Shown: positions 10,248-23,458, counted from the stretch's first letter. The stretch: 64,000 nt of DNA from Cryptomeria japonica (GCF_030272615.1 NC_081412.1:695522083-695586082); one strand, 5' to 3'. A program made the numbers and translations. The notes: generated by a model from the letters alone, not told the origin.

Positions 10248-13157
10248 TCGATATATTCTTAGTTGAAATCCCTTTGCGATGAAAATGGAAAGATCCAACC
10301 CGAATATCTTAGGGTTTATGAGAAAGGTTTTCATAATGCAGCTTATTTTCTCGAAGATTTTGAAGAAGAACATATCCGAATTATTCTGAGTCATGTTCAT
10401 GGGGAAAACATGTATTTAGAAAGGAATCATATTATAACCAAGGAATCTATTCAAGTTGTAACTAGTTTTTACTCAACCGATGAATTACCTAAGCTCAAGC
10501 AAATTTCAAAAGAGATAGTAAACACTCTAACCAGATCAACATCTGATGGGCGTTCTTTTTCTGTCAATAACCGGATCAACATCTGATGGGTGGTTAAGTT
10601 GGCAGCTATGGTTATAGGCTACCAGATATTCTATTCTAGTAGATTGAATAATGTTCCATCTACAGTAGTGCATACTGCTTATAAGATGATACCTAAAAAT
10701 GTTAATTATGACCTATGTGAGGCCGTAAGGAGCCAATTATTGTTGAGTCTTCAGTCTATCAAGAAGGACAATAGTTAAAAGTTTAAATTTGAACAGTTGT
10801 TGATCAATCTATTCTTTTATTTCCAGAATTTCCTACCAGGAATTGGTGATCTTGAATGGTCTAAGGATCTACCGGTATCTTCCTAGATTAAGAACAACAT
10901 CAAGGCTATGAAGAACACCTTCTCTGCTGCCATGAATAAATATTTCAATGAATTTAAGAAGAAAATGAGTATGAGAGTAAGATTGCCTAAGGATGTGGTG
11001 AAACACTTCACTAAGGACATTATTTTCATAGTTACCACTGATTTTTGTTTGATGGAGGCTATTGAGCCTATAGAAGAAGAAATAGAAGACATGAGCTATG
11101 AAGTCAGCTATGACTTATTGATCGATTATGCCAATAAGCTGTTGGCATCTCCAATAGACAAAAGAAGGAAAGATTGGATACAGTTGAAGTTTAAACTGTA
11201 AAAGCTAAAACTAGTAGTGTTCCAACCATAAGTGGTAAAGGTAAGAAGAAGAAGGATGAGCAAGCACCTTTGGTTATAAAAAGTACAAGAGTGACACGAA
11301 GTGTCCAAACCAAAAAGGAACCAAAACCTAGAGTATATGCAAAGAAGGAGACTGCATGAAAGAGAAGAGGTCGAAAACTAATTCTCCAAGCAGAATATGA
11401 AGGTACTGATATCGAGGAGGAACCCAAGAAAATGAAAGCAACTGATAAAAAAACCAAACAAGTGAAGAAAGTGCCAAAGGCAACTGTACCTATTGATGTC
11501 TTAACTTCCAAGCCCAAGACTAACTTTGAGAGAACAATGAAGACATTAGGAAGAAACAAACTTGATAATGTTGAAGATCATTTTGATTCATTCAATGAAG
11601 ATGAAAAGGAATAAATTATTCGTCAGGTAGTCAATTATTTATGCCATTACAATAGATTACCTCATGATCTTGAAAAGGATATCTCTAATTCCTTATATAC
11701 TATTCTTTTGAATAAATAGGAGGAAGCAATAAAGAAAGAAAAATAAATAATAGATGATGTATTTGCAAAATATTTTTCTGACTCGTCAAAGGATAAGTTG
11801 AATGAATTCCTTGATAAGTACAAAGCCCATTTTGCTTTCAAGGCAATAAGATTGAAGATACTTAGTGTAAAGGTGCAACCTCCTGAGACTGAGACTCATC
11901 AGATTGCTCGTAATATCCAATGGATGGAAGAAATTATACATTCCTCTAAGGATGAGCAAGATACTGTTGATCGACCTAAAATGGATGAGGAAGAAATTGT
12001 ACAAGATGATGTTGTATATCCTGTCAAGAAGAAGGATGGCACTATTGTCCAATTAGTCATACTTGTTGATGATATTCAAGATGAAATAGATCTATCTGGA
12101 GACATTACAACACTAGATATGGAGCCACCGACAATTTTAGATTCACAAGTTATTTCAATTGAGAAACTAGCAACTCAACTAGGAGTGAATATTCCACTAG
12201 CCAAGGAACAACCAGTGAAACCCCAACTCCCACCGGTTTCACATGACACCTAGAAGGAATCCAATAAAAAAGTTGATACACAAATTTCAGAACAGGGAAT
12301 GGAGAAAGAACAAGAGAAAGAAAAGATTAAGGTAACATCTCTTGAACCGGTAAAATCATTAGTCTTATAGCAAACTAATGAAGATGATGATGACTCATTA
12401 GGAATCTCAGGGCCTATAATTGTTGATAATATGAGTGCATCTGAAATGATGAAGATTGCAACTGTCATGCAATCTAGGGCACACAAGAAGAGACTTAAAA
12501 AACAATGAATGGAAGGAGAAACCATTCAAAATGTTGTGGATATTTTGACAAGTCTACTTATAGAAACTGCTACAGGGCATCTGACAACTCCTATTAGCAA
12601 ACTTGGTCAATTGGTTGCTGATGCATCTGACCAACTTAAGTCCCTAGAAGAAGAAACACAAACTTATGCTGAGAAGAGTTACAGGAAGAAGTGTGGAGAG
12701 CAGCTTATGAAAGAGATTGATATAGGAAAAATTGCTCTCTTAATAAAAAATTATTAAGAAAATCTATTGAAACAGGAGGGAAATTCCTTGCATCTACTTC
12801 TAATGTTTCATTCTTTTATTCTATATCAATAACAGGCAAATTGAAACAAAGAAAGAGCTAGAAAATATATGCAATGCATATGTACCACTTCAAGATTCTA
12901 TTTTTGCTTTTGGCAAATTTGTGGATGATTTGCAAAATAGGTTAGATACTTATGATCTTGAAAGGGCAAAAAGATGCCGATCACTGAAGGAATTGAAGAA
13001 TCTACTTAGACCCCAAGTGGACATACTGCAAAGAGCCTACAAGAATGCAGAAGATATTTTGGATACTCCAGAAACATGTACACTTGATTCAATGGAAGAG
13101 TTCCATACTCAGATTATGTCTACACTTGAGTTCACTAAGAACTTGCTGGAGACATGA

Positions 13158-13470
13158 GAACATGCTTTTTCTCAATTGAAGAGAAACTTTAGTGACATTT
13201 TTCTAAGGCTAGCAATGCATGAATCTTGATTCAGTTTTTCAAGTTTTTGTATATGTGAAACATTTTGATACAAACTTTTCTATATATACATGTACTTTGC
13301 TTTTCAATTTGGCATTGTTGTCAAAGGGGAAGTAGAAATATGTATGTATGTTGTGACAATTTTGTATGATGTATGTAGTAAGGGGGAGTATATGTATATG
13401 TGTATAAATTTTTTTTGTAAGCACACTTAGCGGTATTGCTGTAAAAATTTTCTAAGTGTTGCCATCAATG
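13158..13470 (+). other. 3' untranslated region of element 1
   Basis: No ORF. It holds several purine tracts (caaaggggaag near 13325, aagggggag near 13380) before the true polypurine tract. Confidence 0.5.
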
Positions 13471-13484
13471 CCAAAGGGGGAGAT
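13471..13484 (+). other. Polypurine tract of element 1
   Basis: CCAAAGGGGGAGAT is followed directly by the LTR start TGTTGG. It is the same motif as in elements 4 and 5. Confidence 0.88.
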
Positions 13485-14575
13485 TGTTGGCTTGATGATG
13501 ATTGTAATGAATAACTTCATCATATGTTGTCATTGATGAAACACATACATGCACATATGTTCATATTGTCTACTGGTGTGACTTCAAAGTTTTTTATATT
13601 ACAACCAGTATACTAGAGATTTATATCTAACCAGTACATGGTGACAATCGGTATATACATGGAGACAACCGGTGGATATACATAACTTGACATCAACCTG
13701 AAGATCCAATGGAGATTATCAAAGGATCATCAAAGGATAAACGGTTTATATGTTTAACTCCAACTGATATTCATTGATTATGTGATGGCTTATCACTAGT
13801 TGTGATGAGTTATCCTTACTGACAATTTTTGGTAGTATTTTTGTGATGAGTTATGATTGTTTGACCAAATACACTGCACCTAAGAAATTGTGATATGATT
13901 TCTAGAAGCTGAAATTAAATCTAAATGTCTATATATTGACATCACAATGAATTATTTTGTATGAGAAAAGGAGATATGTTATGTGATGATTTGATACAAA
14001 GGAAGAAGTGTTAAGTTGCAGAGTATATTGGTAATGAAGTGTTGAGTGCGCAGAAGAGGATCTATACAAGCAAGTTGTGCTACTACTATATCACACCACC
14101 TATTGTTTTCTAATCACCACAACAGTCAAATCCCCTAACTGGGTAAGCTCTAACAAGCTTCATTGTACAAATCTTCTAACTAGGTGATCCATTAGTTTGG
14201 ATTTAGAAATTCTCTACTGAGGTTACTCATTAAAGGGTACTACCTTTTATAGGGTATAGCTTTTAACTAAGCTTTGTGATCTTTAACAGGATTTGCTCCT
14301 AGCAAAGTAACCTTTTGTAGACCTTAACTAGTCAGTTATCTATAACTGTAGATAGTTAACTTGTGAGTCCCATCTCACTGTGGTTTTTACCTATTTGGGT
14401 TTTCCACATATAAACACTTGTGTTATGGTGGATGTTGTTATATCATTTTGGATTGTATGCAGTTTGTTTAACAAACTTGTTAAGTATATCTACCGGTCAG
14501 TGTTTAAAGTAGTATTGTTTATGGTGTCACTGAATCACCCCCCCACCCCCCCCTTAGTGCTTTACAAGTCCATCA
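13485..14575 (+). repeat. 3' LTR of element 1
   Basis: 1,091 bp from TGTTGG to CATCA. The end carries the U5 motif tgaatcac followed by long C runs, shared with elements 4 and 5. The last ~342 bp match 319-669. Confidence 0.88.
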
Positions 14576-15530
14576 TAACTATCCTATGCTTGCTTCAAAA
14601 AATTGTTCTCTATGCAACTTCAAGTGTCATATCCAACTCATTTGGAGTAATGGATCCACAAGTAGTTAATAACTCTTGAATCTTTATGTGCTTGTCCTCC
14701 TCCATAGCTGATAATATCCTAGCATCTAGATTGTCATATAGTTGTTCTAGTATTTGCTTCTCAATTTCCAACAAAGATTTCCTAAATATATCCAGATATA
14801 ACAAAATTGCTTCCTCAATTTCTCTCTTCTCATCAACATCTAATTGCTCATAATATAATTGTACATTTTTCAACATACCATCTTTAGTTATTTCATCTAC
14901 CAATTCTGCACAAGTCTTGGGTGGGATAATAGTTACATTACCAGATACAATAGCAAGGTTTGTGTCATCCATCTTCTTCCTTCTGCCGGAACTGGATGGT
15001 GAAGAAGGTATATGAGATGTTTCCTTTGGAGCTCTTTTATTTTCAAGTTTTCTTTTCCGTACCTTGATTGTGACCTTCCTTACTAGTTTCTTCCTTTCTT
15101 CCTCCTTAGTCTCCTCACCTTTCTTCCGCAATACCCTCTTGAATGCTAAAGGTGTGTTATCTTCAGTCCAAGAGTTTTATGGAATAGGCTCAATGAATAT
15201 TTCAAGCTCTTTCATCTTCCTTCCTTTTGCTGGAACAACATCCATTAAGGCATTGATGTCTTGGGATACTTGTTCAACAAATTTTTTGGTCTTTCCTTGT
15301 TGTTTCTCCCTCTTCTTCCAATTGAATTTAGTTTGAACCTTTTTCTTCTTTTGTTTTGCAGTACCAAAGGATTTTTTAATCTCATCAATAGGAGCATCAA
15401 TCAACATCTTGGCATAAGCATCCAGAATCTCTGCATTAACCTCATATCCCATCTTTTCTATCCATATCTTCTGGGGTTTAATTGCTTTGATTAAGGTTTC
15501 ATCCTTTTTAACCATAAAGAAGATCTCACA
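14576..15530 (-). pseudogene. ORF-B: fragment of an accessory ORF homologous to ORF-A
   Basis: Two - strand frames, 15177-15515 and 14610-15131, separated by a TAG. The first shares with ORF-A the pattern EIFFMVKKD (ORF-A: DIIFIVTTD), followed by AIKP and a YA-K-L--PID run. The second shares YEQLDVDEKREIEEAILLYL with ORF-A FDSFNEDEKE and following residues. A Lys/Arg-rich linker lies between, as in ORF-A. The fragment is cut on the left by the LTR of element 1 and on the right by repeat F1. Divergence from ORF-A is strong, so it comes from a different element family. Function unknown. Confidence 0.6.
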
Positions 15531-16063
15531 CTAGTACATTTGGAGTGATTTTCCGATGAGCATTTCCAACGAGCTATGGGATTTCTTTTGTTTTGTCGGA
15601 TTACTTTTTTTTTCAAAAATTACCCTGTGTTCGTCAAAATTATGACGTGTTAAAATTTCCCATTAGAATTTGGATGAAAAACCAATGAAAATTTCCGACC
15701 GACTATGGGATTTCTTTTTCTTTGTCGAATTAATTTTTTTTTTTTAAAGTATACCCCATGCTCGTCAAAATTTAGAATTGCTGAAATTTCATGTCTGCAT
15801 CCCGATGAACACAAATTTTACTTGTTGATCAACATATGTTGGTTCAATGATTTTCATAGCCTCTTGCTTTCTTCTTACTCATTAGGATATCATTATTCGA
15901 TGACCGCTTTTCCTTTTGATCAGTGCGAGTTATCCCACTAGTCTCATCGGGCATTGTGATAGCTTAAAACATGTTCAGGCAATGGGCATAATTTCCCTGA
16001 TGTCTTTTCCCTCGACGTAGCTCCTCTCAATACATTATGTCTCCTTAGCATAAGATTTGACCC
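15531..16063 (-). repeat. Repeat F1, left part (CGATGA-rich older repeat)
   Basis: Unclassified repeat with cgatga/tcatcg words, interrupted by element 3 and resuming at 39072. A related copy, F2, lies at about 46300-47527; for example tcatcgggcattg (F1, near 15945) matches tcattgggcattg (F2, near 46558). An internal imperfect tandem pair of about 129 bp occupies about 15560-15817 (ctatgggatttcttt at 15574 and 15703). Orientation is inferred from the flanking ORFs. Confidence 0.5.
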
Positions 16064-17298
16064 TATAGTGTCATAAAATTGCAACCCTAGAAATTTACAA
16101 TTGCATTACGGTCCTCACGCTTGTAAACTTGAATCCTTTAGCCTAATCGGAGACCGAAGAGTGCTCAACTTGTGAAAAGAGCTTCTTCCTTGGCCCCCAC
16201 ATCATTTTGTCTATACTCTTCCCTGAAGAAAGGGGTAGGATAGAGGTGTGGCACCCCTTTCCCCCCTTGGAGAGGGGAATGGTGCCCTTGTTCTCCTAGG
16301 ACAGGGCATGGTGCCCCTATCCCTGCCCTATTTTGGGACAGGACCTTCCTAGAGAATGCATTATGGGTTGTGCAGTGAGCAGGAAAACTCCCCGATGTTG
16401 GCTCGTGATGAAATGCAAATCCTTCAAACATGTATTTAAGGGGGAATTTGATCTCTCATTTGCATAAGTTCAAAAGGTGGAATTTGGATAAGGTCATAAG
16501 CGATCAAGAGTATTCAAGCATTCAAGCATTCTTTTCCAACATTGAGCATTCTCAAGTCTCCCTTGAAGGCTAGGTGTTGCATTCAAGTCAAGGATTGAAC
16601 CATTGAAGAGGAGATCCCTTTCAACATTTAATTCCACACAAGCATTTCTATCAACATTGCTACTACAACCTCCCTTGAGGTGATTTACAATTCAGTCTTT
16701 CATTTACATCTACTTGCAAGTACTTTCTTTCATTACTTGGTTAACTCCAAAACTAGGGTTTGACCTAAAGGCAAACCCCCAATCCCAACACATTTCCCTC
16801 TCTATTCTGTGTGTAGGTTGTAGGTGCATAGTTGTACTTTTAGATTAGGGCTTCATTTGTAGAGGCAGAAAAAACCTTTTTGTTTCACGGATTTTTTGGA
16901 GGACCATGTACATTCCCGACACAGCTAGGACAAATTTTTGTCAAATCTATAGGGTGGCTTTGTCTCAACATTTTACTACCAAATGTAGGTGCACAACTTC
17001 ATCCCATATTCAGATCTCAAGTTATAATCGATTCTTTATCTATTTTGTACTACATAATTCAATCAATTTCCTTTCCATTTCAAACAACAAAGAACGGATC
17101 ATCCTAACATTCTTAATTCATTCAGAATTCAATCTATCATCTTTGTGTGGAGATTGAGTCTGTGAATTATCCCTTATCTTCCTAATGTAATGTTGAAAAG
17201 TGCTTGAAGGATAATCAATAAGTGAAACTCTCATCTCTTTTTTAGGGAAAGGGTTAGTTTTCCTTCTGATCTATCACTCATCATTTTCCCACATTACA
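16064..17298 (+). repeat. 5' LTR of element 3
   Basis: Begins TATAGTGTC (TG changed to TA) and ends CATTACA. A GC-rich stretch with repeated gtgcccc and ggggaatggtgccc words lies at 16250-16350, at the position equivalent to the minisatellite of element 2. Confidence 0.88.
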
Positions 17299-17301
17299 TT
17301 T

Positions 17302-17317
17302 TGGTGAACCTGACATC
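17302..17317 (+). other. Primer-binding site of element 3
   Basis: TGGTGAACCTGACATC follows the LTR end after TTT, matching element 2 with a few transitions. Confidence 0.75.
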
Positions 17318-18323
17318 TTGCATGCTTTCCTTTGAATAAATTGCATATTTTTCATTTACAAGTTTCAAATTTCTGCAAACTTAGTGGTTAAATCATTAAA
17401 AACCCCATTTTTTAAATTAACATTGAACTTGTAATTTTTGAAAATTGCTTGTGGTTATCTTAGATCTAAAAATTGTTTTGTTTGTCAAATTCAATTTCCT
17501 CATGATCTTGTTCAATTTGCAATTAAATTTATAGAATTAAGAGGTTACTTGTTCAAACCCTAATTTTCAAAAATCATATTGAACTTGTGCAAAAATTGAA
17601 TTTCCCTTTAATTTTTAGATTTCTGATTGTTCTCAGATTTGTTTTCAATTCTACAATTCAAATTTTCAATTTTCCCCCTTCTTCCCAAAATTCAAATTTC
17701 AAAATTACGTGGTTAGGTCATCAAACCCTAATTTTAAAAATTAATTGGATATTGTGTGAATTTCAAATCAATTTCATTTACATTCAGATTCTTAAACATT
17801 TTCCAAGGTGTCCCTATCCATTAGGTTTGACCCTTTTCAAAATTGCACTTCAATTCCTCTTTTTTTTTCAAAACCCTAATAGGGTCCTATTTTCACATTT
17901 GTGTCTTCATTTCTCCCATCTAGAGATCGTAAAATTAGCCAAATTTTTGGGGTTATCTTTAAAATAATTATAATATCCATCATTGAAAATTTTAAAAATG
18001 GTTGGTCAGACCATGTGTGTTCTCGCCAACATCCTCGACTATTTTCCCAAAATTTAGGGAGACTATTATGACTGTATTTAATAGCCTAAATCCAGAAGTT
18101 TGGCTGATTTTATTGATTTTTGAACCCTCTAGAATCGGAAATACCTTCAAAATTCAATATTTTAAATTTCAAGAAATTTTTTAAAATTAAGAGGTTAATT
18201 ATAGTCTGCCCTGATTTTAAAAATTCTAATTTTAAAATTAAGTGGTATTCCCTTGGCCCTAATATTAAAATTCCAATTTCCTTTCATTTTTGGAAATTAT
18301 GTCATTCCCTTCCTCCAACAAAG
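17318..18323 (+). other. 5' leader of element 3, first part
   Basis: AT-rich, with many aaaccctaattttnaaaatt phrases and no credible ORF. It continues after element 4 at 33555. Confidence 0.55.
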
Positions 18324-20725
18324 TGTTAGACACAATGCACCATTGAGAGGGGGTGAATCAGTGGTTCTCAAACTTTTCTCTTTTGTTGTCCTCTGTGAAC
18401 ATATCGGTTAATAGATCTAACTCTATGCAGACTTACCAGTTAGTAGGGAGACCTACACAAGAGAAATCACACAAGGGACATCACATAACACCAATATATA
18501 TGAGGAACACCCAAAATGGGAAAAACCTCGGTGAGCAATATTGTTGGAGAGTACTACTCCAATCCAGCCTCACAATGAAAACATTGTTACAAAGTTTAGG
18601 GCACCAACTCAAGGAGCACCAACCCCTGACTTTAGGGCACCTACCCAAGCAGAACCAACCCTTGCACCAAGCTACAACTTAGTGTTCTTAAAGTAAACTT
18701 CAAATACAAAAGTAGTTATCTTGGTACAAGTGAATCTTGCAACCATTTCATATATCTTACTCTATTAGTGAGATACCTTCTCTGCAACACTGACTCACTT
18801 CTCTTATTGCTCTTCACTTGTTGCTTCTCTTCCAATAAGCCCTACCGGTACACCTCTTCTTCTCTTCTTCTCTACAAGATCTCCTCCTCACTGCTCTTCA
18901 CTTTACTAGTGCTAAACTCTACTGATCCACTATCTGTCTTCTCTCTTCACTTTTGATCTACCGATATAACCACTACTGGTTCTTCTCTTCACTCTCCCTC
19001 TTGTCTTAGATACTCTCTAAGCACTCGGCTGATTTTCTCTCACATGTAGAAGTAACACTTAGTCACTTCGCAATAGAAAAATATATTTCTTTTCTTCAAC
19101 AACAACCCCTAGCAATGTCTTTTGCCTTCATATTTATAGATTGGTTTTCCCGCCAAATGCCAATTCAAATTCTAGGTGGTTAGGGTTTCTTCACCATCAT
19201 TGAGGCAAACCAAATCCAATCACATTCTGTCCAATCTGATCTTCTAGGCTGCCAGCTGTGCAACTCCGCCATTTACGCTCCTCCTAGAGCATTCCTTCCA
19301 TCTCTGGCGATATGATTTTTACCCTATCGGCTAGTCTCTTGGTTAAACACCAAGATTTGGTTCTACTGTTTCCTTCATCCACCTCAATCTCCTCAATCAC
19401 TCTTAGTTGGCTCATATTTGTCATCCACCTCAATCTCCTCAATCACTCTTAGTTGGCTCATAGTTGTCCCATGATTTGTGGGACCTTCTATTAATGTCGA
19501 CCAACCTTCCAACTACCCTGTCGGTGTACATTCCATCTTTATCCAAATGCAAGTTCACCACCTTGAATCCAAGTGGCATCCATGTTGACCAACTACCAGC
19601 TTGGCTCTTCATGTCAATCCAGATAGGATCACCAACCAAACACTTCTACCAGTTTCTATTCTGTGCCCGTATACAAACCATGTCAGTATCTCCCACTCTA
19701 TCGGTTAACTTATCATGTTTTCTCTCTACTGGACTACTGGTGGAACACATTGACCGATGGTCATACATGTCTTTCTTAAGCATGCTCATTCCCACAAGGT
19801 GGGAAGACATCTACATCTGCACCTTGCATATATTACTAGTGGACTTACATACTGGTAAACCTTCTTGATGACACTCTATCATCAACCTTGACTAGACACC
19901 ACCTTCAGTCAGGCCACTTCCTCTGTTTGCATCTGCTCAGCCTTGCCTACTCCTTGATCAGCTAAGACCATATCACAACTAGTTTGTCAAGATGACAAAC
20001 ACATCACATTCCTTCTGTACCTACATGTCAACATGCCTTTACCTCTTCTCTCTTATCTCAAAGAATCATGATGCACACCATGCATACTTGGAGATAAGTT
20101 CCACTTACCGATGGAGTGGCATCTTGACATCTACATTCTGCAATGTACTCATGTGAATTCCCTATTTGTGCAGCATATTTTCAAACAAGCACATGTGATC
20201 TGGTGTAGGAACATTCACTATCAGTCATCTCTTCTTATAGTGATTGCATCTTCATCAAGTGTGATTCCTGCTATCCTGAAACCTTGTAGCATAATACATG
20301 TTCATTCTTCTCTTCTAGTGTTGATGTGATTCAGGTAACATTTTGCCTCTTCATCACAAACAACTGCTTAAACACCTTGACCATCCTGCTTGTACACTAG
20401 TCATGACCTTTGCAGGCTGACAACCACTAACTTGGTTGATTTGACTTCCCCATGTCAACACATCACTTACCAGTTGACATCCTATCCTTACCAGTGATAT
20501 AATATACTGATATTGATCACCTTACCATCTTATCTACCCAAGTCAGGCACTAACCCATGTACCGGTGACTATCGGGGTCATCTTCCTTACCTTGCCAGTG
20601 TTTTGAAACACAAGGTGATATCCAAGATATCTCAACTTATACTCCTTGACAATGTTGCACATACATCTCTCATGCTAGTAGGTACTCCTATACTGTTTGA
20701 CATCAATGACAACATAATGCCAACA
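18324..20725 (-). repeat. 3' LTR of element 4
   Basis: 2,402 bp, tgttagacacaatg to ataatgccaaca on the + strand. On the - strand it starts TGTTGGCATT and carries the U5 motif ctgattcaccccctctca near its end. It includes a short aaggagcaccaacccc repeat near 18600-18665. Confidence 0.88.
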
Positions 20726-20739
20726 ATCTCCCCCTTTGG
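20726..20739 (-). other. Polypurine tract of element 4
   Basis: On the - strand CCAAAGGGGGAGAT is followed directly by TGTTGG, identical to element 1. Confidence 0.88.
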
Positions 20740-20919
20740 AATTGATGTCAACTCTTGTAGTATTCGACATATGACATAATCCTTCTCCCCCTTACTGTTA
20801 TCCATGGATTCTCATGCATGTAGTATGCAGTATACTACAATCATTCTTCTCCCCATTTGACAACAATGACAAAGGGCACCATCAGGAGATCATTCCTCTT
20901 TGTGTTGTGCTCTGTGAAG
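20740..20919 (-). other. 3' untranslated fragment of element 4
   Basis: Holds the purine tracts aagggggagaagg and aaatggggagaag on the - strand, like the upstream tracts of elements 1 and 5. It is cut off by element 7. Confidence 0.6.
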
Positions 20920-21569
20920 TGTACCTATACTTGAAATTGGGACATGAAATTGGGACCCATATTGCTCCAAAATGAGGTCTATTTATAGGATTTTCCAAGG
21001 CTAGGGGTGATGTGGCAAGAATCAATGGTCAAGATTGATCTAAAGATATCAATTGTTAAATTGGAGGAGGATGGCAGAGGGGGTTGGATTAAAGGGAACA
21101 TCTATCATCTCTATGGTGACAAGTGTCAAGAGGCTTCTAGAAGAGGTTAGATGAAAGGGAACACTTAGTGACAAGTGTCACAAGGTTCTAGAAGATGTTG
21201 GATGAAAGGGGACATGGTGGTAGGTAGAATGGGTTAGGAGTGGTAGAAGTTAGGAGAATTTGAATTTAAAAATTCAAATAATAGGAAAAGGATAATTAAT
21301 CTCAACAACTAATAAATTTGATTTGTTTTAATTAATTAGGGATTTATAAGAAATGATTTTGATGGGGGGAAATTAATTAATTTGAATTAATTAATCAAAG
21401 GAGATTATTGGAATGAACCTATTAAATAAATCCTTAGATTTATTAATAAGTAGATGAAAAGGGAAATTTAATCAAATTTCTTAGTGAATTCAATTAAATT
21501 GGGGAGGGAGATTAATTAAATAATTACTTATTTAATTAATTATCTTCAGACCATTTTTAGGTGTATACA
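20920..21569 (-). repeat. 3' LTR of element 7
   Basis: About 650 bp from tgtacctatac to ggtgtataca. The - strand carries TATAAATAGA at 20979-20988, and a long AT-rich part (21280-21545) is made of aattaatt words. The left boundary is inferred from the TG/CA rule and the change of sequence character. Confidence 0.7.
20979..20988 (-). promoter_or_regulatory. TATA box in the LTR of element 7
   Basis: TATAAATAGA on the - strand, about 60 bp from the LTR 3' end. Element 6 has the same ten bases at 55161-55170. Confidence 0.55.
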
Positions 21570-21584
21570 TTTTGCCCCTCTTTG
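21570..21584 (-). other. Polypurine tract of element 7
   Basis: - strand AAAGAGGGGCAAAA directly before TGTATACACC. Confidence 0.75.
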
Positions 21585-23458
21585 AAGCGAGGTGTGATGA
21601 CGCGTTGATTCAAAGAATAATCTCATTTTGAGGATGGTATTGATTTGATAGGATGCCCCAACTCTTGATTAATAAATTCTGGTATGATGATGCCCCCTCG
21701 GGAGATCAATTGAGATAATTGATCTTTGGAGTTTTGTGAGATTGATATCCCGATAGATTTGATTTGATTTCTGCAACTGTGTTTGATGAAAGTGTGAGGT
21801 CTTCAATTAGCTTGATTTCTTAGATTGATAAGATTGAAAAATCTTGATTGATTAGATTTAGTCTAGTTTCAGGAAGGATTCATCCTGTATAAGACAACGA
21901 TGATAAAAGCATCTGGTTTCAAGAAGGATTCATCCTGTATAAGACATGATCAGAACATCTAGTTTCAGGAAGGATACATCTTGTATAAGACATGAATCAG
22001 AATCAAGTCATTTGGTTTCAGGAAGGATTCATCTTGTATAAGACATGATATAATTGATTAGGTTTGATTGATTGATTTGATTTGATAAGGTTGATAGATA
22101 AAGAACTGATAGTTTGTTGATATCAAGTTGCAAAAATTTTTGGATATGCTATTTGTTGATTCTGTTGAGGGAGATAGCATAAGATTTGGGCTAGGTTGAT
22201 AATATATGGAGAGATATGAGTCATTATTCTGATTGCATATACACTTGTGATGATACTTGATGATTCCTACGATAGATTTAACCTTGGATAAAAGGAGCTT
22301 TTAGGATCCCATACAAGAATGAAATGCAAGCTAAAATGCAAATGAAATGCAATGGAATGACCGGACTAGTCGCTAGATTATTTTGCATTTTTGTCATCAT
22401 TGAGCTTTTGAAATGTGGGAAGTGAGTACAAGCATCGATGGTATAATTAAACCATGATGACCTGAGCATTACTTTCCTAGATTTTGATATAGCAAGTGTT
22501 AGCGAATGGATTTTTCCTTTCTGTAAATTAATGAATTTTTCACTATGTCACCTTCTTTTAAAGGCAAAAGTTCACTATATAGTTGGGTAAGCGTAGCATA
22601 TACTACTTCCCTCTGGATTTTTTGATAGGTACAACTCCCTTCATTAGTTATTCAAAGAATAATCTATTTTATTTTCAATTGGTATGCTTTTAACCTGAAA
22701 GCACATAAGGCTACCTACCTCATTCTTAGATGAGAGGCTAATGATCTACACATATTTCAAGGAAAAATAACTTGTTCTTTTTTAAATGTTTCAATAGAGA
22801 AATAGAAGTGGCTGAAACAAAGTTCAGAACATTGGTTTTACAATTCATAAAAACAAAAAAGAGAGAGGAAATCTCCTTTCAATCACAAATCTTTTAAACA
22901 TTAACAGGAAGGAATCTCAGAAAAATAATAATATTCTGCACTAGAAAGGCGATCGTTGTCATTTGATTAAATCAACATATGCAAAGATATATCACTACGC
23001 GGATTCAAAACTCAAAGGTTTCTCTTCCTCGTGAAACAGTATGATCCTTTATATATATATATATATATCTTGTGTAACAAAGACACAATCAATACATCTA
23101 TAAAACCCTTTTCAATTCCAGATCTTTAAAGTCTGATGACTTCCTTCAACAAAACAACACTTCTCAAACCAAAAAGAAACTAAGTAAAAAAAAAAAAAAT
23201 TCTAACCAAAATCTAACCCTTATCCCGTCCATCTTAGTCTAATTTATAGTTTTTAGAACAGAGGAGGTCTCCCTGAAAACCCGACCTCCTCTAAATTAGT
23301 TATGAAACTAACAGAGTATAATTGGGACAGATGTCCCGAAGTCTTTTGCATAAACATGAAAGATATATAAAAATAGGGCCTTGATCAATGTGTTATGCTG
23401 CTTTCCCATCATCATCTTCTTCTCCACTTTTTTGGGCATCATGGGTAGTTGTGAGTTA
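21585..23458 (-). other. 3' untranslated region of element 7
   Basis: No supported ORF. It contains four copies of a 46-53 bp unit (21863-22060) and a (TA)n run at about 23049-23069. Confidence 0.55.
21863..22060. repeat. Four-copy 46-53 bp tandem repeat
   Basis: Units start at 21863, 21913, 21959 and 22012 with ctagtttcaggaaggattca or a close variant and contain tgtataagaca. Confidence 0.85.

Larger units (their letters stand above)
2302..13157 (+). pseudogene. ORF-A: long accessory ORF of element 1, split by element 2
   Basis: The frame opens at 2302. Its reading frame resumes at 10253 directly after element 2, since removing the insertion and one target duplication leaves the phase unchanged. 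It then runs with several stops and at least two frameshifts (near 11165-11180 and before 12921) to 13157, about 1,000 codons in all. Segments include a hydrophobic part at 10590-10776 with IGYQIFYSSRLNNVP, a Lys-rich basic linker (11210-11480), an acidic middle (11798-12250) and a helical, probably coiled-coil end (12509-13157). None is a retroviral enzyme. The 11030-11160 and 11530-11760 parts are homologous to ORF-B. A link to the putative plant transposon protein domain is possible but unproven. Function unknown. Confidence 0.65.
319..14575 (+). mobile_element. Element 1: copia-like gag-only LTR retrotransposon with accessory ORF
   Basis: A truncated 5' LTR (319-669) and a full 3' LTR (13485-14575) are direct repeats. 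Between them lie an initiator-Met-type primer-binding site, a decayed gag with two zinc-knuckle remnants, a long accessory ORF (ORF-A) and a polypurine tract. No protease, integrase or reverse transcriptase is visible, so the element is non-autonomous, of the kind called TR-GAG. Element 2 (2484-10247) is inserted in ORF-A. The LTR tip, polypurine tract and U5 match the pattern of autonomous element 5, the inferred type of helper. Confidence 0.85.

Noticed and set aside
14537-14553. C homopolymer runs as a special structure
   Set aside because: Shared with other copia LTR ends (49170, 54828) as a normal U5 feature, here only expanded by slippage.
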